This document shows, in pieces, positions 8,672 through 16,694 of a DNA stretch of 64,000 nucleotides. Source of the DNA: Alphaproteobacteria bacterium (lineage in GTDB: Bacteria > Pseudomonadota > Alphaproteobacteria > DSM-16000 > Inquilinaceae); the NCBI GenBank assembly GCA_028284045.1, contig JANQSN010000062.1, positions 1 through 64,000 on the forward strand, read 5' to 3'. How positions within the stretch are numbered: position 1 is the stretch's first letter; each line of letters begins with the position of its first letter. The translations under genes and the position numbers were made by a program. Below the pieces are notes generated by a model that saw nothing but the letters and a program-made list of their open reading frames with translations, was not told the DNA's origin and did not search any database.

Positions 8672-10396
8672 CTACCCCGGTGAACTCCCGGCAGCGGCGG
8701 GCGCTGCGGCGCCGTTGGGAAAGCTCAGCGTCGCCGTCGTGCCGTGGCCGAGGGCGCTGGACAGGCGCAGCCGGCCGCCATGCAGTTCGATCAGCGACTT
8801 GACGATCGCCAGCCCCAGCCCGGTCCCGCCTTCCCCGTGCGGAACGGTCAGCCCGCGCACCTGATGGAAGGGTTGCACCACCAGCGCCAGATCGCCGGCC
8901 GCCATGCCGATACCGGTGTCGGCGACCGCCAGCTCGACCGTTCCATCGTCGCCGACGGTCCCGGTGATGCGGACATTGCCGCCGGACGGGGTGAACTTCA
9001 CCGCGTTCGACAGCAGGTTGACCAGCATCCGTTGAACCGCACCCGGATCCCCCGGGATCGTCGCCAGGTCGGGGGCGAGCACCCGCTCGATCTCGATGCC
9101 GCCGCGGATCGCCTGGGCCATGACCTGGTCGATGGCGGCCTGCACGATCGCCGGCAGGCCGATATTGGTGATCTGCACCTCCCAGCGGCCGGCCTCCAGC
9201 TTGGCCATGTCGAGCACGTCGTCGATCAGGCTCTGCAGGAAGACGCCGCTGCGGTGGATGTGCCCGGCATACTCCGCATAGGACGGGTTCTCCAGCGGGC
9301 CCAGCACGCCTTCGACCATCATCTCGGAGAAGCCGTTGATGGCGTTCAGCGGGGTGCGCAGCTCGTGACTGACCGTCGCCAGGAACTGCGAGCGCGTCCG
9401 GTTGGCCGTCTCGGCGGTCGACAAGGCCTGGACCAGCCGTTCCCGCGTCTCGGTCATGGAGATCGCGGCGGCGGCGATATGTGCGCCGGCGGCCAGCGCC
9501 TCGACCACGGGCGCCGACCAGCCGGTGAAGGGACGCAGGCGGCGGGCGCTGCAGATGTCGAAACCGATGAACCCGATCAGGCGTTCCGCCGCGATGACGG
9601 GATGCACCGAGATCGCGTCGATCTCCTGCACCTCCAGGAACCGGCGCTCGCTCTCCGGCAGTTGGCCCGGCCCGTTGGCGACCACCGGGTTGCCTTGCAG
9701 GAACTGTTCGATCCAGCGCGGGAAACCGGCCGCGACCATGTCGAGGCCCTGCAGATCAGGGTTATCCACTTGGGGCACGATGCCCGGCGCGCACCACTCG
9801 GCTCGCTGATGGGCGATCCAGGTCTCCGGGGCGACCACCGGATCAAGGCCGGTCACCGGATCGAACTCGAAGCAGTAGCAGCGGTCGACATCCGCGGCGT
9901 CGCCCATGCGGGCCAAGAGACCGTCGATCTCCCGCGACCAGTGCGAGGCGACCAGGAACCGCTCCGCCGAGGTCGCCACGGCCGACAGGATGCGGCCATA
10001 AACGGTGTCGTCCATCGCGCCGTAGGTCTCGTCCCCGGGCAGGACGACGACGGTCATCGCCGCATCGCCGTTCCACTCGGTCCCCCACATGGAGCAGCGG
10101 ACCGTCTTCGGGCGGCCATGCGGATAGAGCGTCCAGATCTCCGTCACCACATGCCCGGCCGCCAACCGCGCGGCGATCGCGGCCAGCCGCGATCGCGCCG
10201 ACAGCGAGATATCGGAGAGGTCGCGCTCGCGCAGCCGCTCCACCGTCCCGGCATCCCAGAACCGCAGGCCCGCCTCGTTGGCCCAGCAAAGCCGATTGGC
10301 GCTGAACGCATAGACCCAGGCCGCCAGCGGCATGGCGGCAAGCGACACAGGGCCGGCGTCGACGCCGGGGCCGGACAGGAAACGGTCGATCGACAT
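8672..10396 (-). CDS. Soluble PAS-GAF sensor histidine kinase
   Basis: 574 residues with no membrane segment, so cytoplasmic. Order: PAS-like region (about 25-115, WVYAFSANRLCWANEAGLRFW), GAF-like region (about 150-320), HisKA with the phospho-acceptor His in SHELRTPLNAINGFSEMM, then HATPase_c with N box NLLSNAVKFTP, G1 DTGIGMA and G2 GGTGLGLAIVKS. It should autophosphorylate and pass phosphate to a response regulator, but none is encoded nearby, so it is an orphan kinase. The GAF region contains several aromatic and Cys residues (RCYCFEFD), but a chromophore or ligand cannot be assigned. Confidence 0.9.
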   Translation of the reverse strand: MSIDRFLSGPGVDAGPVSLAAMPLAAWVYAFSANRLCWANEAGLRFWDAGTVERLRERDLSDISLSARSRLAAIAARLAAGHVVTEIWTLYPHGRPKTVRCSMWGTEWNGDAAMTVVVLPGDETYGAMDDTVYGRILSAVATSAERFLVASHWSREIDGLLARMGDAADVDRCYCFEFDPVTGLDPVVAPETWIAHQRAEWCAPGIVPQVDNPDLQGLDMVAAGFPRWIEQFLQGNPVVANGPGQLPESERRFLEVQEIDAISVHPVIAAERLIGFIGFDICSARRLRPFTGWSAPVVEALAAGAHIAAAAISMTETRERLVQALSTAETANRTRSQFLATVSHELRTPLNAINGFSEMMVEGVLGPLENPSYAEYAGHIHRSGVFLQSLIDDVLDMAKLEAGRWEVQITNIGLPAIVQAAIDQVMAQAIRGGIEIERVLAPDLATIPGDPGAVQRMLVNLLSNAVKFTPSGGNVRITGTVGDDGTVELAVADTGIGMAAGDLALVVQPFHQVRGLTVPHGEGGTGLGLAIVKSLIELHGGRLRLSSALGHGTTATLSFPNGAAAPAAAGSSPG

Positions 10397-10603
10397 CGGT
10401 TTCCGATCAGGGTTCGGCTGCGCGGTCGAATCACCACGACCGCCGACTCATATAGCCGTCTGCTGCCGGTTTGTGGCGTAGAATCTGAACAGTGCGACCG
10501 TGCATCGTCCCCAACGGTCGCCCTACCGACCGGTGCGGGTAGGCGACGCCCACCCTTCGACTACCGTCGGTTGGCGTCGGCCGACAGGCTGCCAATACTC
10601 CGG

Positions 10604-12478
10604 CTACGGCGTCCCATCCGTCAGCTCGCGCAGCAGTGCTTGCGCGTCTGCCAGGCTGCGCTCGGCGACGACTCGATAATGGGATGCGCCGGCAGCGCGC
10701 AAGACATCCAGCGCCGTCTGGAGAATGGCCACAGCGGCCGCCACGCGGCTCGCGTCTCCCTCTCGTTCTCCAAGCGCCATCAGGGCGTTGGCCAAATTGT
10801 TCTGGGTCATCGCCCAGTCGATCGGCACACGCGCGCGGGTCAGCTCCTCCAGGGCGGCGCGATAGGCGGCAACCGCCGCCTCCAGGCGCTCCGTACCGCT
10901 TTCCCGCGCCCCAAGCGTCTGAAACACGTTGCCAAGGTTGCCCTGGATCCTTGCCCAGACCAATGGCGCGCGGGCGCGGGTGTATTCCTCCAGCGCGGCA
11001 CGGTAGGCCGCAACGGCCGCCTCCAGGCGCTCGCTGCCGCCCTCCCGCGCGCCCAACGCCTGCAGCGCGGCACCCAGATTGGTCTGGGTCGCCGCCCAGT
11101 CCAGCGGCACCCGCGCGCGGGTGTGTTCCTGCAGGGCGGCGTGGTAGGCGGCAACGGCGGCTTCCAGGCGCTCCGTACCGCTCTCCCGCGCGCCGATTGT
11201 TGCCAGCGCGATGCCGAGGTTGTTCTGGATCGTCGCCCAACCCAGCGGCACGCGCTCGCGGGTGTACTCTTCCAGGGCGGCGCGGTAGGCGAGGACAGCG
11301 GCCTCCAGGCGCTCGGTGCCGCTCTCCCGCGCGCCGATGGTCGCGAGCGCGATGCCTAGGTTGTTCTGGGTCATCGCCCAGTCCATCGGCACGCGCGTAC
11401 GGGGCAGCTCTTCCAGAGCCACGCGATAGGCCGTGACGGCCGCCTCAAGGCGCTTGGTGCCGCTCTCGCGATCCCCAAGCTGTACTAGGGCGTTGCCCAG
11501 ATTGTTCTGGGTGATCGCCCAGTCGAATGGTGCGCGCACACGGGTGCGTTCCGCCAGCGCTGCACGATAGGCGGCCACGGCCGCCTCCAGGCGTTCGGTG
11601 CCGCTCTCCCGCGACCCAAGCACCCGAAGGGCAGACCCTAGACGGTCTTGGGTCGTCGCCCAGTCCATCGGCGCACGCGCGCGCGTCTGCGTTTCCAAGA
11701 CGCGACGGTAAACCGCGATGGCATCGATCAAGGCCGCGTTGTCGCCCCGCTCGTCGCCCTCGCGGTAGAGCGCGTTGGCCTCGCGGGAGAGATAGTCGGC
11801 GCGCGCGCCTTGCGCGTCGACGGGAACAAATTCGGCTGCGATGCGGAACGCGTCGGCCGCGCCGCGGTAGTCCAGCCGCGTCAGCCGCAACTCGCCTCGC
11901 TCGGCGCTGGTTGCGGCGGCGCTGAGCCACCGCTGGTCGGCGACGTCCTGCGCTCGGCGCGCCGCCTCAAGATCGGCGTCTTGCGCCTCGACGAGCAGCG
12001 CCTCCGCCCGGTCGTAGTCACCGTCCTCGACGGCGGCGGCGGCGGCCTCGCGCAGCCGTTCGACCTCCGGATCGGCGGAGCGGAAGAGGCGAAGCTCGTC
12101 CAGGAGAGCCAGATGCCGCTGGGCGATCTCGGCCAGGCGGTCCTGAAGGGCAGCCGCCTCAACCTCGGTCTCGCCCAGCACCTCGAAGAACCGCGCCAGC
12201 GCCTCGACCCTCAGCCGGCTCGTCTCCGGGATCAAGGCCTGCAAATGCAGGATCAGCCGCTCGCGATCGGCGGCCGTCGGCGACGCGGCAAGCCGCACAA
12301 GCTCCACCACCTCTTCGTGCGGCATGCCACAGACGATGGTCAGCGAGCTGTCCGTGACATCGCCGCCGATCGCGGCGGCGCAGTTCGTCGCGGTGACGAC
12401 CAGGCCGTCCGGCTGCGCCACCGCCGGCGCGGCGGTCAGCAGCAAGGCGGCGATGAGGGGTGCAAGGTCACGGGGCAT
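10604..12478 (-). CDS. Exported TPR-repeat protein with N-terminal GGDV..S.TI motif
   Basis: 624 residues from ATG 12478, chosen because it gives a clean signal peptide (PRDLAPLIAALLLTAAPAVA, cut before QPDG). Residues 36-50 read AIGGDVTDSSLTIVC, a short Gly-rich beta-type motif also found in the C-terminal tail of the gene just upstream. A helical region follows (about 52-290, with DYDRAEALLVEAQ and LDYRGAADAFRIAAEF TPR-like units), then about seven near-identical 47-residue repeats of the form LEAAVAAYRAALEE...RVPLDWA.TQNNLGNAL..LGARESGTER. These are NLGNAL-type TPRs, which bind proteins. The gene starts inside the 3' end of the membrane-protein gene (11-base overlap), so the two are coupled. 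No enzymatic domain is seen. Confidence 0.82.
   Translation of the reverse strand: MPRDLAPLIAALLLTAAPAVAQPDGLVVTATNCAAAIGGDVTDSSLTIVCGMPHEEVVELVRLAASPTAADRERLILHLQALIPETSRLRVEALARFFEVLGETEVEAAALQDRLAEIAQRHLALLDELRLFRSADPEVERLREAAAAAVEDGDYDRAEALLVEAQDADLEAARRAQDVADQRWLSAAATSAERGELRLTRLDYRGAADAFRIAAEFVPVDAQGARADYLSREANALYREGDERGDNAALIDAIAVYRRVLETQTRARAPMDWATTQDRLGSALRVLGSRESGTERLEAAVAAYRAALAERTRVRAPFDWAITQNNLGNALVQLGDRESGTKRLEAAVTAYRVALEELPRTRVPMDWAMTQNNLGIALATIGARESGTERLEAAVLAYRAALEEYTRERVPLGWATIQNNLGIALATIGARESGTERLEAAVAAYHAALQEHTRARVPLDWAATQTNLGAALQALGAREGGSERLEAAVAAYRAALEEYTRARAPLVWARIQGNLGNVFQTLGARESGTERLEAAVAAYRAALEELTRARVPIDWAMTQNNLANALMALGEREGDASRVAAAVAILQTALDVLRAAGASHYRVVAERSLADAQALLRELTDGTP
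10745..11731 (-). repeat. Tandem 141-bp coding repeats (about seven units)
   Basis: Within the TPR gene, units of exactly 141 bp (47 codons) are clearest at 11590-11450, 11449-11309, 11308-11168, 11167-11027, 11026-10886 and 10885-10745, preceded by a more diverged unit at about 11731-11591. Adjacent units are similar enough in DNA to indicate expansion by unequal recombination. Unit number may vary between strains. Confidence 0.8.
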
Positions 12479-12827
12479 CGTCCGGCCCCACCGCCTCGGC
12501 ATCGGGGTCCTGGCCACCGATGGTGATCGTGCTGCCGTCGACGCTGCCGCCGATGCCGACGCTGCCGTCTTCGGCCCGGACATTCACAGGGGAGCCGCCT
12601 GCATCCCCGGCGACGGTCTCGGTCCAGACCCAGGCGCCGATGCCGGCGAGGGCGACGACGAAGACCAGCACGCTGATCAACCGCAGCAGGCGGTAGGCGT
12701 CGTCCTTCTTGAGAGTCGGGAAAATGTTCCGAGCAATGATCTGCCGGAAGACCAGCAACAACACGCCGAGCGCGAGACCGCCGATGCCGGCGATCTGACC
12801 GACGGTGTGCAACAGGTCGGTTTCCAT
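12468..12827 (-). CDS. Small two-helix membrane protein with C-terminal GGSVDGSTITIGG motif
   Basis: 119 residues. Two membrane helices (about 9-29 and 50-69) flank a positively charged loop (ARNIFPTLKKDDAYRLLR) that should face the cytoplasm by the positive-inside rule. This puts both termini outside. The C-terminal tail contains residues 88-105 (GSVGIGGSVDGSTITIGG), the same motif type found at the N-terminus of the exported TPR protein encoded by the overlapping downstream gene. This places both motifs in the periplasm, and an assembly between them is an inference. The tail motif resembles short Gly-rich beta elements seen in some TPR and STAND-type proteins. The function is unknown. Confidence 0.75.
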   Translation of the reverse strand: METDLLHTVGQIAGIGGLALGVLLLVFRQIIARNIFPTLKKDDAYRLLRLISVLVFVVALAGIGAWVWTETVAGDAGGSPVNVRAEDGSVGIGGSVDGSTITIGGQDPDAEAVGPDDAP

Positions 12828-12985
12828 ATCGGCGTGTCTCGACCGGGCGCCCTGCTACCGACGATATCAGAGAGCGGGTCACGGCACCACTTGGACGGCC
12901 TTCGCCGTCCGCCGTCGAAACGTGACAACAACCGATCGGAGATGGGGCGAACGAATGGGCGAGGGCGCAAAAGGACGGCGAGGAA

Positions 12986-13062
12986 TGGTCGGAGTGAGTG
13001 GATTCGAACCACCGGCCCCTGCCTCCCGAAGACAGTGCTCTACCAGGCTGAGCTACACTCCG
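12986..13062 (-). tRNA. tRNA-Pro (anticodon CGG)
   Basis: 77 nt including an encoded CCA end. The acceptor stem pairs CGGAGTG with CACTCCG. The anticodon arm is CTGTC-TTCGGGA-GGCAG with anticodon CGG reading CCG, a frequent proline codon in this high-GC genome. The T-arm contains the invariant GGTTCGAATCC, and the D-arm has TAGCTCAGCCTGGTAGAGC. It sits alone between the membrane-protein gene and the polyprenyl synthase gene, transcribed on the minus strand. Confidence 0.95.
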
Positions 13063-13198
13063 TCCCGTCGCCGGCCGCCCTACGCTCCGGGTCGGGAACC
13101 GGAGGCGTCGCGAAGCTGCGATGCGGCAGGTCCCGGCTTATAGCGCGCTCCCAACGGCGCCGCAAGGAAAGCGCCCGCCGACTCGGGCTGGCAGCCTG

Positions 13199-14266
13199 CT
13201 AGTAGTCGCGGTCGATGCAGAAATCGACGATGTCCAGCAGGATCTGCCGGACCGGGGAGGCGGGAAAGCCCGCCAGCGCCGCGCGCGCCTCGGCCCCATA
13301 CCCACGGGCGCGGTCCATCGCCTGGTCCAGCGTGCCGTGGCGCTGCATCAACACCAGCGCATGGTCCAGATCGGCCGGCGTCTGGTCCAGGTCCTCCAGG
13401 CAGCGCTTCCAGAACGCCCGCTCGTCCGCGTCGCCGGCGGCGATCGCCAGCACGGCCGGCAGCGTGATCTTGCCCTCGCGGAAATCGTCGCCGATCGCCT
13501 TGCCCAATCGGGCTTGCCGCGCGGAATAGTCCAAGACGTCGTCGACAAGCTGGAAGGCCACGCCCAGCGCCCGGCCGTACTGGGCCAGGGCCGCCCGCGC
13601 CGCCGGGCCGGCATCGGCGACCACCGCGCCGACCTCGCAGGCCGCCGCGAACAGCTCCGCCGTCTTGGCGCGGACCACCGCCAGATAGGTCTCCTCGCCG
13701 GTGGCGATGTCGTTGGCGGCGGCAAGCTGCATGACCTCGCCCTCCGCGATCACCGCGGCGGCCCGGCTGAGGATGTGCAGCACGTCGATGGAGCCGTCGG
13801 CGACCATCAGCAGGAAGGCGCGGGCGAACAGGAAGTCGCCCACCAGCACGCTCGGCTTGTTGCCGAAGACCTCGTTGGCCGACGCCTTGCCGCGGCGCAG
13901 GTCGCTGCCGTCCACCACGTCGTCGTGCAGCAGCGTCGCGGTGTGGATGAACTCCACCGACGCCGCCAGCCCCTGATGGCGCTGGCCCTCATACCCGCAG
14001 AGCTGCGCGGCGCCCAACAGCAGCATCGGCCGCAGCCGCTTGCCGCCGGATGCGACGATATAGCCGGCGAGCTGCGGGATCAGCGCGATCTCGCTGTCCA
14101 TATTGGCGACGATGATGCGATTGACCTCATCGAGGTCCGCCCGCACCAGGCGGGTCAACGCATCGACGGCGCCGTCGAGGGCCGGAATGGGCTCGCGCGC
14201 GGCCTCGCCGTCGGGCGAGGGCTCGCCGGCCAATTGCCCGGCCAGTTGATTGACGGTGGCGCTCAT
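13199..14266 (-). CDS. ispB: Polyprenyl (octaprenyl/decaprenyl-type) diphosphate synthase
   Basis: 355 residues. A trans-isoprenyl diphosphate synthase of the long-chain class: it condenses isopentenyl diphosphate onto farnesyl diphosphate to make the ubiquinone side chain. The first Asp-rich motif is DDVVDGSDLRRG (Asp-Asp-x-x-Asp) and the second FQLVDDVLDY; GGKRLRP binds substrate. The start is taken as ATG 14266 (MSATVNQLAG); upstream in-frame starts would add an unconserved-looking tail. Ring size or chain length (C40 versus C50) cannot be read from sequence alone; alphaproteobacteria usually make Q10. Confidence 0.9.
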   Translation of the reverse strand: MSATVNQLAGQLAGEPSPDGEAAREPIPALDGAVDALTRLVRADLDEVNRIIVANMDSEIALIPQLAGYIVASGGKRLRPMLLLGAAQLCGYEGQRHQGLAASVEFIHTATLLHDDVVDGSDLRRGKASANEVFGNKPSVLVGDFLFARAFLLMVADGSIDVLHILSRAAAVIAEGEVMQLAAANDIATGEETYLAVVRAKTAELFAAACEVGAVVADAGPAARAALAQYGRALGVAFQLVDDVLDYSARQARLGKAIGDDFREGKITLPAVLAIAAGDADERAFWKRCLEDLDQTPADLDHALVLMQRHGTLDQAMDRARGYGAEARAALAGFPASPVRQILLDIVDFCIDRDY

Positions 14267-14367
14267 GGCTGTGAGCATAGAAGGCGCCGATACCCGGTCA
14301 AGCCTGCTCGCGGCCGGCCTGGTCGCGGGTTCCGCCACCACCTCCCGGAAGCCAGCCGAGCCGCCCC

Positions 14368-14595
14368 TTGGTCGAACTGCTGCGCACCACCGATCCCGCC
14401 CGCCTGTCCTGGCTGCAGGCCCTGTTCGCCGATGCGGGCATCGAGGTCTTCGTGCTCGACACCCACATGTCGTTCATGGAGGGCTCGGTCAGCGCCATCC
14501 CCCGCCGGGTAATGGTCGCCGACGACGATGCGTCACGGGCCCGCCGCCTCTTGCAAGACGTCGGGGAGGCGTTCGACGGATCGACCCCGGCATGA
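14368..14595 (+). CDS. DUF2007 domain protein
   Basis: 75 residues starting at TTG 14368 (VELLRTTDPARLSWLQALF). The pattern DPARLSWLQALFADAGIEVFVLDTHM and the C-terminal VADDDASRARRLL match DUF2007, a small ferredoxin-like-fold family of unknown role (sometimes called putative prokaryotic signal-transducing protein). The stop overlaps the next gene's start (ATGA), so it is translationally coupled with the methyltransferase. This pairing recurs in alphaproteobacteria, to my knowledge. Confidence 0.8.
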   Translation: MVELLRTTDPARLSWLQALFADAGIEVFVLDTHMSFMEGSVSAIPRRVMVADDDASRARRLLQDVGEAFDGSTPA

Positions 14596-15350
14596 CGCCG
14601 GACGAAGCCGACGCGACCACCAGCCAAGACGCGCTGCTGGACGGCCGGATCGTTCTGCACCAGCCCCGCCACGGCTACCGTAGCGCCGTCGATCCGGTGC
14701 TGCTGGCCGCCGCCCAGGACCCGCGACCCGGCGACCGTGTCGCCGATCTGGGCTGCGGTGCCGGCGTGGTGATGCTCTGCCTCCTGGTCCGGCTGCCCGA
14801 GATCGCCGTGATCGGGGTGGAGCGGGACCCGCACCTCGCCGACCTGGCGCGCCGGAACCTGGCGGCCAACGGCTTCGCCGATCGCGCCCGGGTGGTGGCG
14901 GCCGATATCGCCGACGCCGCCCGGTTGGCGGCCGAACTCGGCACGGTCGACCGGGTCGTCACCAATCCGCCCTATCATGCCGCCGGCGGCCACACGCTGC
15001 CCGACGATGCGGCGGCCCGCGACGCCGGGCACGAAGGGACGGTCGGCCTGGAAGACTGGCTGGCGGCGGCGGCCCGCATGGTCGCCCCGCGGGGCACGCT
15101 GTCGCTGATTCACCGCGCCGACCGGCTGGTCGACATCCTGCGGGGCCTGCCGCGGGGCTTCGGGTCGGTCACGCTGACGCCGCTCTGGCCGAAGGCCGGC
15201 CGGCCGGCCAAGCGGATCATCGTCACCGCGCGACGCGGCGGCCGGGGGCCGGCACAGCTCGCCCCAGGCTTGGTGCTGCACGAGGCCGATGGCGGCTACA
15301 CGGCCGAGGCAACGGCCGTGCTGCGCGGCGGCGGCGCGCTGGACGGGTGA
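14592..15350 (+). CDS. TrmN6/YfiC-like methyltransferase
   Basis: 252 residues. S-adenosylmethionine-binding Rossmann fold with motif I VADLGCGAGVVMLCL, acidic loop VIGVERDP and the N6-adenine methyltransferase catalytic motif TNPPY. The N-terminal HQPRHGYRSAVDPVLLAA is diagnostic for the tRNA1(Val) A37 N6-methyltransferase-like family (COG4123). The likely substrate is tRNA adenine. Its 3' end overlaps the convergent M48 protease gene by 128 bases, which is unusual. Confidence 0.87.
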   Translation: MTPDEADATTSQDALLDGRIVLHQPRHGYRSAVDPVLLAAAQDPRPGDRVADLGCGAGVVMLCLLVRLPEIAVIGVERDPHLADLARRNLAANGFADRARVVAADIADAARLAAELGTVDRVVTNPPYHAAGGHTLPDDAAARDAGHEGTVGLEDWLAAAARMVAPRGTLSLIHRADRLVDILRGLPRGFGSVTLTPLWPKAGRPAKRIIVTARRGGRGPAQLAPGLVLHEADGGYTAEATAVLRGGGALDG

Positions 15351-16188
15351 CCCGATCGCGTCCCGGCGGCCCCAGGGCGGCCGGCAGCGGGGTCATCGGG
15401 CCGGTCGTCGGCCAGCCCTGTTCCCGTGCCCGCGTCTCGATCGCCGCGATGCGGTCCCGGGTCAGCGGATGCGTGGACAGGAAGGCCGGCCCCTGCCCGG
15501 CCTCTCCCCCCGCCGCGGCGATCAGCGCCTCGAACAGGTCCGTGGCACCGCCGACATGCCCATAGGCCGCGGCCAGGGCCGCCAGCGCGTCCCGGTCCGC
15601 CCGACGCTCCGCGTCGCGGCCGTAGCTCAGCTCGACCAGGCGGCCGGTGCCGCCGATCAGCCCCTCGGTCAAGCCGCCGATGTCGCCCAGCACCAAGGAG
15701 AGGGCCAGATCCAGCAGCAGCCGGCCGCCGAGCGCCCGGGCGACGTCGCGGTGGCGGACATGGGCGATCTCATGCGCGACCACCATGGCCAGCGCGTTCT
15801 CGCTTTCCAGCCGATCGGTCAGCCCGGCGAACATGTAGATGTTGCCGCCGAGCGTCGCGAGCGCGTTCACCGTCGGCTCGTCGACATGGTGCAGCGTCAC
15901 CGTCATGCCGTCGGGCAGATCCATCAGCGGCACCAGGCGGTCGGCCAGCCGCTGCAGCGCCACGGTCTCCGGATCACGCGGGTCGGGCTCGTCCAGGACG
16001 ATGTCGGCGACCGAGCGTTCCCAGCCGAACGGGGTCAGCGTCGCGATCCATCCGCCCAGCCACAGCGCCAGTGCCACCAGCGCCGCCATCACAACCGCCG
16101 CACCCGCCGCCAGAATCGCCAAGTCGCGCCAGACGCGCTGGCGGCTGACATTGATCCCTTCCGGGATCTTGGGGTTTTCGTATCTCAG
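15223..16188 (-). CDS. M48 family zinc metalloprotease (likely CTG start)
   Basis: About 321 residues if started at CTG 16188. The zinc motif HEIAH (His139, Glu140, His143) and the downstream third-ligand region SYGRDAERRAD identify an M48 peptidase. One N-terminal membrane helix (LAILAAGAAVVMAALVALALW) anchors it. The first ATG/GTG/TTG-type start lies after the conserved N-terminal RYENPKIPEGINVSRQ, which is a family hallmark, so translation almost certainly begins upstream. The only candidate is CTG at 16188, inside CTGA overlapping the previous gene's stop. The C-terminal 40 or so residues, Arg/Pro-rich, overlap the convergent methyltransferase gene and may be non-conserved. Confidence 0.83.
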   Translation of the reverse strand: MRYENPKIPEGINVSRQRVWRDLAILAAGAAVVMAALVALALWLGGWIATLTPFGWERSVADIVLDEPDPRDPETVALQRLADRLVPLMDLPDGMTVTLHHVDEPTVNALATLGGNIYMFAGLTDRLESENALAMVVAHEIAHVRHRDVARALGGRLLLDLALSLVLGDIGGLTEGLIGGTGRLVELSYGRDAERRADRDALAALAAAYGHVGGATDLFEALIAAAGGEAGQGPAFLSTHPLTRDRIAAIETRAREQGWPTTGPMTPLPAALGPPGRDRVTRPARRRRAARPLPRPCSRHRPRAAPSLGRAVPAPGRRVAR

Positions 16189-16694
16189 CGCACGCGCCCC
16201 ACGCCGGTCCCGCCGGCCGGCAGCGCGGCGGTACCGTAGGCCAGGACCTCGATGGTCCCAATCGCCCCGCGGCCCCCCTTGGAGATCGACGCGGTCTCCA
16301 TCCGCACATTGACGATCACCGACGCCCCGATCGCCCGGGCTTCGCCGCGCATGCGCAACAACGCCTCCCGCCGCGCGCGGTCGATCAGGCTCTCATACGC
16401 GGTCACCCGGCCGCCGAAGAGCATCTTCAGTTGCGCCAGGAACCGCTTGAAATAGTCCAGCGAGATCACCGCGCTGCCCTCGACCATGCGGGTCTCCGGC
16501 GCCGGCCCCAGTCCCGGAAAATCCTCCGGCACCCGTCGGGTCGAGATGATCGGCAGGTCGCGCAAGATCCTCTCGCGGGCCAGGATGGAGCGGTAGTGCG
16601 CCCGCTCCCGCGCGCTGCCGACCAGATAGCCGAGAACGATCAGGAAGACCGGTACCCCGACCTGCCAGAAGAGCGGGTTGGACAGCACGGACAT
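16185..16694 (-). CDS. YbjQ/DUF74-domain protein with N-terminal membrane anchor
   Basis: 169 residues. An N-terminal helix (about 10-27, FWQVGVPVFLIVLGYLVG) is followed by a basic linker and then a YbjQ-like (UPF0145, heavy-metal-binding-type) domain: EGSAVISLDYFKRFLAQLK, a long helix with YESLIDRARREALLRM, and GASVIVNVRMETASI...EVLAYGTA. The fold is a small ring-forming domain of unknown biochemical role. It lies between a soluble YbjQ gene and the M48 protease gene, the latter coupled by a CTGA overlap. A role in membrane-protein quality control with the protease is possible but inferred. Confidence 0.8.
   Translation of the reverse strand: MSVLSNPLFWQVGVPVFLIVLGYLVGSARERAHYRSILARERILRDLPIISTRRVPEDFPGLGPAPETRMVEGSAVISLDYFKRFLAQLKMLFGGRVTAYESLIDRARREALLRMRGEARAIGASVIVNVRMETASISKGGRGAIGTIEVLAYGTAALPAGGTGVGRVR

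Noticed and set aside
8744-11359. Plus-strand frame of 871 codons across the histidine kinase and TPR genes
   Set aside because: It crosses two well-supported minus-strand genes and has no recognisable domain.
10745-11731. CRISPR-like reading of the regular repeats
   Set aside because: The 141-bp period lies in a continuous coding frame and gives TPR units. There are no short palindromic repeats with unique spacers.
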